DNA of 64,000 nucleotides, taken from assembly GCA_006503475.1 (NCBI GenBank), contig RSEH01000026.1, positions 124,001 through 188,000 on the forward strand, in the 5' to 3' direction. Both the position numbers and the translations under genes were made by a program. Positions 48,959-58,800 of the stretch are shown piece by piece. A model generated the notes under the pieces. That model was not told the DNA's origin, did no database searches, and saw only the letters and a program-made list of their open reading frames with translations. Source of the DNA: Stentor roeselii. Taxonomy: Eukaryota > Ciliophora > Heterotrichea > Heterotrichida > Stentoridae. Positions within the stretch are counted from its first letter, which is position 1; the number at the start of each line of letters is the position of its first letter.

Positions 48959-50080
48959 ATGTTATGCCTATTTATTCTCAGTGTTTCCGCTAAGTTCATA
49001 GAAACTCGTGTAGACCTGGCAGTTCCAGTTTATTTAGGAAGATTCTCAGGCCATGATGTGACAGTTTTAGCCTCTGCAAGGGTAGACACTGAAGCTTCTA
49101 TTGAAGACCCTGTCATGTTGCAAGTCTGGATCTTCAGCAAGCAGGTGGAATTTCAATGTGGTCGAGAATATTCTGAAAAAATCGCTAAAATCGACTTGCC
49201 TGTCACTGATGAATGGGGAGAGGACTTAAAAGAGAATTATGATGGAAGTCTTCAGTACTTTTTTTATGTTTCTGACTGTGAAAACCGCTTGAGTCATAGA
49301 GACCCGGTCATTGTTCAGCTGGATTTACAAGATGAGCATTTGGAACACTACCCAGTCGAGTTTGCTTATGAACAATATGTACTTGCAGGGTTTTTAGCTG
49401 TGCATATTCTTATCATTTTCATCGCGATTTATGGGATTTATCAAGAAACTCATGATGAGATACCTTTGGTGTTTATTTTCATCATCTCTATTGTTTATGT
49501 TGTTTCTATCATGTTTCAGTTCCTTGATTTCTGGATTTATGGCATGGATGGGACTAGTTTCAAGCTTATCATGATTTTTTGTAAGTTCTTTGAATGTTTT
49601 TCACGGTGCAGTATTTTTTGTATTCTTTTATTGGTGACGTCTGCTTCTTTTGACCCTAAAGAGTTCAATATAACCGGTTCGCAATTTTTATCTTACGTCA
49701 GTATACTCCTCTACGAGTTCCTGATAGAGACTCTCTCCATAATAAACAACGACGTCTCTGAGCTATTCGAGTCCTTCGCAGGATGGGGTGTATGGTGCTT
49801 GTTACTCGGAAGAATCTCTCTCTATCTCCTCCACAATAAAAAAACCCAATCCAATCTCCAAAAAGGTACAATCCTAAAAACCCCTCTTTGCCTTTACCTT
49901 CTAACCCTTCTCCCCCTTCTCAACTTCTCAATCTATCTACTATCTCCGATTAAAGGAAAAGCTTCAACCCTTTACCTGATCGAAAACTTATTCCCAGTCT
50001 TTAGTCAATTTTACCTTCTTGTTCTTTTCATGAGTACTAAATTGACCGGAGTCCTTCCAACGAAGTCTCACGATTTCTAA
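48959..50080 (+). CDS. GOST-like seven-transmembrane protein (GPR107/TMEM87/GPR180 type)
   Basis: A 373-residue protein. The start is hydrophobic (MLCLFILSVSA), a signal-peptide candidate. A beta-rich lumenal domain follows (about residues 15-135) with Cys at QFCG- and DCEN-like sites, then seven hydrophobic helices from YEQYVLAGFLAVHILIIFIA to the final FSQFYLLVLFMS. A lumenal beta-sandwich plus 7TM is the GOST layout, seen in Golgi and trafficking proteins. The match is to layout rather than a strong signature. It begins 7 nt after the previous stop on the same strand, and VPS18 starts 16 nt after its own stop. Confidence 0.75.
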   Translation: MLCLFILSVSAKFIETRVDLAVPVYLGRFSGHDVTVLASARVDTEASIEDPVMLQVWIFSKQVEFQCGREYSEKIAKIDLPVTDEWGEDLKENYDGSLQYFFYVSDCENRLSHRDPVIVQLDLQDEHLEHYPVEFAYEQYVLAGFLAVHILIIFIAIYGIYQETHDEIPLVFIFIISIVYVVSIMFQFLDFWIYGMDGTSFKLIMIFCKFFECFSRCSIFCILLLVTSASFDPKEFNITGSQFLSYVSILLYEFLIETLSIINNDVSELFESFAGWGVWCLLLGRISLYLLHNKKTQSNLQKGTILKTPLCLYLLTLLPLLNFSIYLLSPIKGKASTLYLIENLFPVFSQFYLLVLFMSTKLTGVLPTKSHDF

Positions 50081-50096
50081 TTAGTTCTAATAGATT

Positions 50097-53090
50097 ATGT
50101 CAAAAGGCGCAAACGTTGACTGGCTCAGCGGCGACATGGCCGAGCAACCCGACGAAGACATTGTAAGAAAAACTTAGCTTGACGAGGCCTACGAGTTCAA
50201 AGGCATCGAGGAGGACCAGTCGAAGGTAGAGATCTTCAGATCGACAGTCTTAAACAGCATTCGCGTCAGGTCATCGAATATTCTCTATGTCGCTGTTTCT
50301 TGTAGAGCTATTTACGCAACTACCAGTGATAAGCAAGTCCTTCGGTGGCTTGTTAGTGAAAAGGACCAGATCAAAGAAGCGAAAAGAGATGGAATGTCTG
50401 AACTTGTTATTCGTGCACTTAATAAAGATATCCCGAAACCTGAAAGAGTCTTCATTGATCAGAATGGATGGCATGCTTTAGTTAACTTCAGCACTGAGGA
50501 CTCGCATTACTTTCATTTAACTGCTAGTCAGTCGTTGTTGGTTAACAAGTTGCATGGGTTCAAGATTTTAAGTGTTGGGTGGTCGAAAAATACTGAAAGG
50601 TACTTGAGTAAAGAGTTTCTTGTTGGGACTAGCAAAGGACTTATCCTGGAGATGTCAATTGAATACGACGCTTCTGCAGATACAATAAAACATTCATTCA
50701 ACAAAGTCTTCGACATCGGTCACCCCATCCACGGAATAGACTACGTTCTTTTCTCAGGACTAGCCTGCAAGATAACAGTATTCATCGCCTGCCCCAACCA
50801 CTTCTTCCAAATCTTAGGCGATCCAAACGAAAGCGGTCGTCCAGCATTTCTCGATTTTTTCCAAGAATACCGTAAAAATCCATCTCTTCTCCAAAAGTGC
50901 ACAATAGAATTTCCAGGTTCAAATTCAAAAAATCATCTTCAAGTATACTACAACAATTTTTCACCAGATAGTCTCGCAGTGATGAGTGGTGCAGGAATGT
51001 TCTTCGCGAACATGCCTTCAAGTTTCTCTGAAAAACTCTACGTCGACCAATTAACACCTCTTGAAATCTCCAATCGCCCGATGGACCTCCTCGTTGGGCC
51101 CGCGTCAACGCGGGCGACTTTTGAAGTGAGTCGAGAAAGTGAGGTACTTGTAGGGATTGGAATAACAAAAGAACACGTTTATTTCTTCACTGCTCATAAA
51201 ATGAGTGTTGTTTCGAAAATCACTCAGAAAGTGGTTCATACTATTGAGTTTGAAAAAAGGCAGGGATATGAAATTATTGGAGTTTATTTTGAACCTATTT
51301 CACATTCTTTCTTTGCTTGGTCTAACAGGTTTATTTACCAGGTGCTTGTTGAGAATGAGGAAAGTGATGTTTGGAAGTATTATATCGAAGTCAATAATTA
51401 TGTTGAAGCCATTCGCTTCTGTGAAGCTACTTCTTCACCTGCTTATGGAAAAGTGAATGGCATGTATGCTGAATACTTGTTTCGTAATAAGAAATTCAAA
51501 GAAGCTGCCCAAACTTTCGTGAAAAGTGAGAAGTCTTTTGAAGATATCGCTTTAAAACTAAGCAAAAATCCTGAAGCACTTGAATATTTCTTGGAATTAA
51601 AATTAGAAAATCTTGGAAGTGAGATGAAATCTCAAAAATGCCTGATTTCCACCTGGCTTCTAGAGATTTATCTGGAAAATATCAACCAAGAGTGTCTTGA
51701 CGAGGAAAAAATGGCTAAGGCAGAAGGAAAACTTCATAAATTCTTACAAAATCATAAAAGTGACTTGGATGAAGACACTACTTGTTTCATTTTACAAAGT
51801 CATGGAAATATCGACTACTGGGTATTTTACGCAGACTTGATAAAAAAGCCAGAAATTGTAATCCTGCATCATATAAATCAATCAGAGTTCAAAAAAGCTC
51901 TGACTAAACTAGAACAACTCGATCCTAACGGCAAAGAAGCCCTACTCTGCAAGTACGCACCTATCTTCATGAAGTCCGAACCCAAGCGAGTCGTTGAAAT
52001 GTTGATCGAAATCACGAAAAGTAAGAAAGGTGAAATCGATTTCAAGAAATTCATCCCGACACTTATGAACGTTGACCAGTTTTCTAGAACTGAAGCAATT
52101 AAACTAGAGAAGTTCTTAATCAACGAGATTAGAATTGAAGATAAAGCGATTCATAACCTTTTCTTGTTTCATTTGTCGGAATCTGACCAAGAACGTGATT
52201 TGGTTGAATATCTTCGAAATCAAAGTAACTTAAAGAGAATTTCATTTGACTCTGAATACGCCTTGTCAGTTTTAAAGAGAAATGGAAAAATAGAAAGTTT
52301 GATTTATTTGTACAGCTTGCTTCAAATGCACTCAGAAGCCGTGACAACTGCTCTGGAAATCAGGAAAATCGACCTGGCAAAACAAAATGCTAACAATGTC
52401 ATGAAATTCGATGAAAAACTGGCAAGAAAACTTTGGTTGCAAATTGCGAATTACCACATTCGCAGTAACAACGTGAAAGAAGCATTGACTGTGATGAATG
52501 AAAGTCGTGTGATTAAAATGGAAGAACTTTTACCTTTTTTTAATGAACAAGAAAGTATTTCTACATTTAAAGAAGATATCTGTAAATCGTTGTCGTCTTA
52601 TAAGGCAAGAATCGATGACTTGAACAATGAACTGAATGAATCGAGACAGTCTCAAGAAATGGTGAAAAGAGAATTGAAGACTATTAAAGAGCGATGCATT
52701 GAAATTGAAGGAATGCAGGCTTGTGACATCTGCTCAAAGCCAGTCATGAAAAGCGCTTTTTATGTCTTTCCTTGCGCTCATACCTTTCATCGTGATTGTC
52801 TCTTGAAAATCATTCTGCCTGTGCTTAAGGTCAAGGACTCGGTTAGACATTCGAAGATTTCTGCAACTCTTATTGAAATCGCACAGAAGGAAGGAAAAAC
52901 ACCTGCTGGAAAAGGATTGATTATGGAAAGTAGAGAAAGTATTCGTGATATGTATAAGAGGCTTAACTCTTTGTTGGCACCTAGATGTTACTTCTGCTCG
53001 AATGACTTTATTGATACTGTTAAGGATGACTTAGCCGAAGACCCAGAAGAAGAAAAGATGTGGGCAATCGAGCCAATAGATGATTATTAA
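50097..53090 (+). CDS. VPS18: VPS18 (HOPS/CORVET subunit), 2 exons
   Basis: A 992-residue protein after removing a 15-nt intron (50163-50177); human VPS18 is about 973. The first exon encodes MSKGANVDWLSGDMAEQPDE, and the next joins as DILDEAYEFKG. The N-terminal beta-propeller (about 60-400) includes PERVFIDQNGWHALVNFST and a loop matching Pep3/Vps18; the middle is an alpha-solenoid of clathrin-repeat type (YVEAIRFCEA, LLQMHSEAVTTALEIRKIDL); a short coiled coil follows; and the end is a RING-like finger (CDICSKPVMKSAF, FPCAHTFHRDCLL, then CYFC). VPS18 tethers endosomes and vacuoles before fusion. MEMO1 starts 5 nt after its stop. Confidence 0.9.
50163..50177 (+). other. 15-nt intron in VPS18
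   Basis: GTAAGAAAAACTTAG; phase 0, contains TAG in frame at its end. Splicing gives DEDI-LDEAYEF. Confidence 0.9.
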
Positions 53091-53095
53091 TAATT

Positions 53096-53977
53096 ATGCA
53101 GAAAATCAGAAAAGCCACCCACGCGGGTTCATGGTACACAGACTCATCCTCTCTCCTCACACATGAACTGAACTCCTACCTTCAACCAGCCTCCATTCAC
53201 CAATCCAGCGAAAACTTAAAAATTCTAATCGGCCCTCACGCCGGGTACTCATTTTCCGGGCCCACAGCAGGTTGGGCCTACAAAAGCATCAACCCAAACA
53301 ACTACTCCACAATTTTTATCCTGGGCCCTTCACATCACGCTTATTTTCAAGGATGTTCCCTTCCATTCTCCACTTCTTATTCAACTCCTCTTGGAGACCT
53401 TCCTGTTGACTCTTCCATTATCGAGACTTTAAGAAAATCAGGAGGATTTGGAGAGTTAAGTAAAAAAGTAGAGGAAAAAGAACATTCATTAGAAATGCAT
53501 TTGCCTTTCATTCGACATGTCTTTCTAGGAAAAGATGTGAAAATCGTTCCTATCATGGTAGGCGATGTGACTTTAGACAGTGTCACTCGTTATGGAAGGA
53601 CTTTAGAGAGATACTTGAAAGATAACAGGACTTTATTCGTGGTGTCTTCGGACTTCTGTCACTGGGGTGAAAACTTCGAATACATGCCTTATGACAGGAG
53701 CAAAGGAAAGATCTTTCAGTCCATAGAGTCCCTAGACCGTGAAGGGATGAGGCTGATAGAACAACACGATTTACCAGGTTTTAAAAGGTACCTGGAAATG
53801 ACTGAAAACACCATCTGCGGGTGCAATCCAATCATGATCGCTCTTGCAACAATCCGTGAAAGTTCCTTGAACCTTCGAACTGAATTCGTCAGATACGCTC
53901 AAAGTAACCAGGTGGAAACCTCTGACGATTTTTCAGTCTCTTACGCGTCTTCACTCACTTATTCCCTGATTAATTAG
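53096..53977 (+). CDS. MEMO1: MEMO1-family protein
   Basis: A 293-residue protein with the complete Memo core: ATHAGSWYTD, IGPHAGYSFSGPTAGWAYKS, LGPSHHAYFQGCSLPF, STPLGDLPVD, EHSLEMHLPFI and SSDFCHWG. The His and Cys positions that coordinate metal in the family are retained. Memo proteins are found from archaea to animals; in animals they act in cell motility and redox/copper handling. Length matches (about 297 in human). Its ATG lies 5 nt after the VPS18 TAA. Confidence 0.95.
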   Translation: MQKIRKATHAGSWYTDSSSLLTHELNSYLQPASIHQSSENLKILIGPHAGYSFSGPTAGWAYKSINPNNYSTIFILGPSHHAYFQGCSLPFSTSYSTPLGDLPVDSSIIETLRKSGGFGELSKKVEEKEHSLEMHLPFIRHVFLGKDVKIVPIMVGDVTLDSVTRYGRTLERYLKDNRTLFVVSSDFCHWGENFEYMPYDRSKGKIFQSIESLDREGMRLIEQHDLPGFKRYLEMTENTICGCNPIMIALATIRESSLNLRTEFVRYAQSNQVETSDDFSVSYASSLTYSLIN

Positions 53978-54004
53978 TCCAGTATCTCGAAGTTAATAAT
54001 CTTA

Positions 54005-54706
54005 ATGCAATCTGCCAAATCAGGCAATCCGTTCATATGGAAATCATCAATCGCCACCCAGTCAAACTTTAGAAATATTGGAAAAGTACCTAAAGCCCAA
54101 ACTCGAAAATCACTGTCATTTGTGATGAAGTCGAAAGTTAACTCAAGTTTCGAAAAGACCTGCCCTGAGTACTCTTCAGCGAACTACTACTCTATTAAAT
54201 ATTTAGGAGTCACTAATGGACAAATCGGGATCTTATCAAAAAGAACTAAAATTCCACAACTTTCACCGATGGAAACATGTAAAGATGTACCTCTTGCTGT
54301 GATTAATGGAACTGTTTTTGGACTGGAGAAGGAATTTTCAGTGAAAAAGATGAAAAAATACTCGAATGAGAGTAGTCCTAATAAAAAAGAATCTTTGGAG
54401 AAGGGAGATTTCGTGGTTCATAATTATGCAAGGCCTAGAGGACTTAGTACTTCTTATAAAAAAATAAGGAGAGGGGGTCTTGTTACTAAAGTACTTGCGA
54501 GGCCTATTCAGACTAGGGCTGTTTCTGGATGGAAGTTATCAAGGCCTCGAAGTAATAGTCCTTGTAAGGACAGGTCGAGAAAGGATATTGAAGCTCCTGA
54601 TAGGAATGACTTAATGGTTTATTCGAGTCAAGTTAGAGAAAAAGGGGAATATGCTGAACCGTATCTTGGGTACTTGACTAGTGGGAAAAGGTTGAAAAAT
54701 GTTTAA
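54005..54706 (+). CDS. Hypothetical basic protein
   Basis: A 233-residue protein that I do not recognise. It is Lys/Ser-rich and mostly disordered, with short motifs such as EYSSANYYSIKYLGVTNG and YARPRGLSTSYKKIRRGGLV. The last about 13 codons (YLTSGKRLKNV then TAA) fall in the first unit of a 120-bp tandem duplication that carries on past its stop. It starts 27 nt after MEMO1. Confidence 0.65.
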   Translation: MQSAKSGNPFIWKSSIATQSNFRNIGKVPKAQTRKSLSFVMKSKVNSSFEKTCPEYSSANYYSIKYLGVTNGQIGILSKRTKIPQLSPMETCKDVPLAVINGTVFGLEKEFSVKKMKKYSNESSPNKKESLEKGDFVVHNYARPRGLSTSYKKIRRGGLVTKVLARPIQTRAVSGWKLSRPRSNSPCKDRSRKDIEAPDRNDLMVYSSQVREKGEYAEPYLGYLTSGKRLKNV

Positions 54707-54907
54707 TTTAAGTATATAGATAAAGGTCTTTATTATGGAAGTGCTTGTTTGTGGTAAAAGGCATAAAACTATCTCTTTTGTGTAGTGGGTATTTGACTAC
54801 TTGGAAAAAGTTGAAAAATGTTTAATTTAAGTATATATACAAAGGTCTTTATAATGGAAAAATGCTCGTTTTGTGATAAGAGTCATAAAACTATCTCTAT
54901 TGTGCAG
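54668..54907. repeat. Direct tandem duplication of about 120 bp, spanning a gene end and a gene start
   Basis: Two similar units: about 54668-54785 and about 54787-54907. Each runs TACTTGACT/TATTTGACT, GTTGAAAAATGTTTAATTTA, AAAGGTCTTTAT, ATGGAA and then CATAAAACTATCTCT. The first unit holds a 16-codon ATG frame (54735-54785) that ends early; the second holds the start of the gene at 54854. Divergence is moderate, with a few small gaps. Confidence 0.85.
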
Positions 54908-55615
54908 GTTGTTAACCTTATCTTCATTTGTGAAGACTGCATCTCGTTGCTTAAAACTCACATCAATACCATCGACAGGTACTCAAAACCTCAAGTCTCT
55001 CAAAAAAACAACATCTGTGAAAAGTGCTTTGAAAGACCTCCTGATTTTTTCCAAGTCACCTCGAAATACATGAAAAAAGTTTGTGAATTTTGCAGAACTT
55101 TTACTCGAAAGATCACATGTGACTGTCCAATGGCTTTATTCTGTGAAAGTCACTTCATGAAAGGAAAGTCCGTAGTTTTTATCAAGATTAAATGGCAGAA
55201 TTACCTAAAATCTCGAGAAAGTCTCAGAGACTACAATCAAGTCAAGTATGAACTTTCGAAGTTGAAAAAAAAATTTAAGAAAAAAGATCAAGAAATTGAA
55301 AATGAAATCAGAAAAATGACTGAATTCCAAAACTTGATCAAAATGGGAATAAGTGAATGCATCACTGAAAAAGAAAGAAAAATTTCTGTTTATAAAGAAG
55401 AGTTGAATGGGATTATGAGTAACATACCTAAACAGATTAAAGATCATGAACTCGCTGGGAAGTACTCGAAATATAATGCTTTACTTGAGAGTACTGATAT
55501 CAGAGAGAGTTTTTTTCAACAAGAAATCTTTTGGCAGGACAGGTTGGATGATATAACGAAGCTAATTGATTTGAAATTCCAATTAGAGCTGCTTCCTTTA
55601 GATAAGTATTTTTAG
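54854..55615 (+). CDS. Zinc-finger / coiled-coil protein related to the Kelch gene, without Kelch part
   Basis: A 253-residue protein starting at MEKCSFCDKSHKT; the upstream ATG at 54818 lies in copied sequence from the previous gene's end, so the internal start is preferred. CSFC, CEDC, CEKC, CEFC and CDC/CESH pairs make two Cys/His zinc clusters (about residues 4-105). The following VFIKIKWQNYLKSRESL resembles IFIPIKWKEIVKSTKEL of the Kelch protein at 44160, then a coiled coil follows. The Kelch half is absent. Probably a shortened relative of that gene; function unknown. Confidence 0.75.
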   Translation: MEKCSFCDKSHKTISIVQVVNLIFICEDCISLLKTHINTIDRYSKPQVSQKNNICEKCFERPPDFFQVTSKYMKKVCEFCRTFTRKITCDCPMALFCESHFMKGKSVVFIKIKWQNYLKSRESLRDYNQVKYELSKLKKKFKKKDQEIENEIRKMTEFQNLIKMGISECITEKERKISVYKEELNGIMSNIPKQIKDHELAGKYSKYNALLESTDIRESFFQQEIFWQDRLDDITKLIDLKFQLELLPLDKYF

Positions 55616-55894
55616 TGGGATAAATGGAAGGATATTTATTTGGGTTTAGACATATTTACTAGCTTTTCTGCTGGCTTTACAATTAAATTCTAAAGTTTAA
55701 CTTTTTCATCTCTGTGCTTCTTAACCCTTTCGCTCTTTAAGTATATCTAACCTCTAAAGACATAATCAAACCTTTACCTAAAAGCCACCTTCTCAAGAAT
55801 AAAGTCATCAAACATACAACTTCCTCAAATCATTAAAAAAAAACCTTAACTATTAGTTGATATTTATCTTTATACTTAAATTATTTGCCTTATA
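55616..55894. promoter_or_regulatory. Upstream region of paralog B
   Basis: 279 bp, AT-rich, no gene. It carries the terminator of the previous gene and the promoter of paralog B. The bases before the ATG (CTTATA) echo those before paralog A (GGTTATA). Confidence 0.45.
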
Positions 55895-58800
55895 ATGATT
55901 GTTTTCTTAATGGTGGTTAATACAGTTCATTCTCAATGCAACCCTTCATGCAACTCAACCTGGATAAACAATACTGTTTGCAACCTCGAATGCATGAATG
56001 AAGCCTGCGGTTTCGACGGCGGAGACTGTGACTGGAGATGCTCTCTGACACCCTGTTCCAAAAACGCCTCAGATGGCATTTGTGATACCGACTGTGACAC
56101 AAATGTTTGTGGCTTTGATTTCGGAGACTGCGGATTTTGCGGAAGAGGCTGCAACTCCTCGAAGCTTCAGAATTCAGTTTGTGATCAAGAATGCAATTCC
56201 TTTGAATGTCAATTCGATAATTATAAATGCGTAAGTTTCATTCAGGGATATTGTTCCAAGACCTGCACTTATAGCATGTATAGTAATGGAGGATGTGATC
56301 CTCTATGCAACAGCTTTGAATGCGATTGGGACAAATGGAAATGCTCCAGATATGACTGTGATCCTGGATGTACGGATTCTAGAAAAGTTGGAGATGGATC
56401 TTGTAATTCTTATTGTAATAAATCAGCTTGCAGTTATGATGGAGGCGACTGTGATTGCTCTCCAGGATGCTCTCCGAACATGCTATTGAATGGGGTATGT
56501 GATACTTTATGCAATAATTCTAAATGTTATTATGACTATCAAGATTGTTATTGTGCTCCTGGATGTTCTCCTAGTATGTTATTGAATGATATTTGTGATG
56601 ATGCTTGTAATAAAACTGAATGTTACTTTGATATGGGAATGTGTATTTGTCCTTTGAATTGCACAGATGATTTACTTGCGAATTATGTTTGTGATAGTGA
56701 GTGCAACTTTTCATCCTGTGGTTATGATAACGGAACATGCACCTGTGCACCAGGATGCTTACCTGAATATATTGGTGATAAAACTTGTCAACCTGAATGT
56801 AAAAATGAAAACTGCACTTATGACTCAGGAGACTGTGACTGTAATCTTGGTTGTAATTACACAATGCAATTTGACTCTAAATGTGACGTTGCCTGCAATA
56901 CTAGCTCTTGTAATTATGATAATGAATCATGTTATTGCTCTCCAGGGTGTAAACCTTCAATGATTCATGATGATGTTTGTGATCCATTGTGCAATAATCA
57001 ACAATGTTTTTATGATGGAGGAGATTGCAATTGTATGCCTGGGTGTTTTCCTGATATGCTTGGGAATGGAGTGTGTGATCCTATGTGCAAATTTAGTAAT
57101 TGCTCTTATGATGTTCCTGATTGTTACTGTGCTCCTGGGTGCAGTTCAGAAAAGCTTGAGAATAACGTTTGTGATAGTGAATGTAATAATGCAGACTGCA
57201 AACTTGATAACCATAAGTGTGGAGATTGTGCATCTGGATGTTTTAATGCAAGTATCGATAATAATGTTTGTGAACCAGCATGCAAAGTATTTGATTGCGA
57301 CTATGATTATAATGATTGTGCTGATATTTTTTACTATTGGCCTAACCAATGTGAATTCGCAGTTGGGAACTATGCATTGATTCAACCGACAGATTGCAAT
57401 AAGTACTTTATTTTCGCTAAGGACTCTTTTAATGCAAGAATATATATGGTTGGAGGAAATTTCACATTTAACAATCAGGATTTCAACCTTTTTATGTATT
57501 TAAAAGCGAGGATTCTTATCATTGAGCCTTGGTACTGTGCAGATGGACTAGCGAGAGGTTGTTATGATGCTGGTGTGAAGCCATTATTCCAAATAGCAAT
57601 TCCTATGTACATGAAAATCAACTCAAATGTTCAACTGAAAAATTTGATGTTCAGTAGTTTTCAAACAAATTCTGCATATTCTAGTTACTCTTACTGCAGG
57701 TATGTTGAAGAGCAGGGGTACTTATTTATTGATGATCGAAATGAAATAATTACTGATTTCATCGATGGATCTATTTGTGAAATAAGCTCTAACACTAACT
57801 TCATGCATATGACTGGATCATCTAAGCTAGTTCTCACGGTAATTTTAAATTAGGGAATCGTCTTCACTGACATGAGGTTCAAGTATAACTCGATTATTTA
57901 TATTGAAAAAGGAAATGCGATTTTGAAAGATGTTGATTTTTATAATATTGTCACGCAGAATAAATCTTATGTGATTAAAATAGCGGATAGTACTTGCAAC
58001 TTGAAAGCATTTGATGTTCAGTTTAGTTATAATGGAGGAAAAATCATGTTTGTTAATAATGGTTATGAAGTTATTGACAAAAATCCTCTTGCAGGATTTT
58101 TGAGTCTTTGTAACATGAAATCAGTGATTTTGACGAATTTAAACTTTTCTATGAATTTGTTTTCAGGGCCGAATTCTCATGCTATGAAAATTTATGATTT
58201 TTTTGAATTTTCATTGGAGAATATTCAGTTCGAATACACTTATTCGAATTCTGAACTGATTCTTCTTGATCAGTCATCAATATCATCGATTGTGAATGTT
58301 GATCCAACATTTTTAAACTCAAAGCATATAAAATTTCAAAATGTTGATTTTAAGAACAATGTTGCAAAAACTATGGTTTCTATTAAATATGTATCGGAGT
58401 GTCATAATATCTTGTTCACTCAGATATTATTTGACAACAATGAGGTAAAGTTCAGCTTGATAAGCTACAACCTCACAACTTTAGATCCTATATGCATATA
58501 TGGAGGTTCAATAGAAAACATTGAAAATATAAAATACCCCAAGTCCAATAGGATTTTCGAAATATCAGAATCAGAATTTTTATTCAACTATGCCCAAAAA
58601 CTAATCTCAATCGAAAACGCAGGAATATTGAAAATAACTAACATACTATTGAAAAGTAACATGAACAGCTCAATCCTCATAGGTGCAACAATAGTCTCCA
58701 CAATGCAAAAGAACTCAGGGTACATGCAAAAATCGCAAGTATCAGTAGCTGATTCATGCATTAACCTGTTAAACATCATTAGAGGTTTCTTTGTAAATAT

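Noticed and set aside
54818-54853. Upstream ATG of the zinc-finger gene (MFNLSIYTKVFI)
   Set aside because: This stretch is a copied end of the preceding gene plus spacer; MEKCSFC is the natural start.
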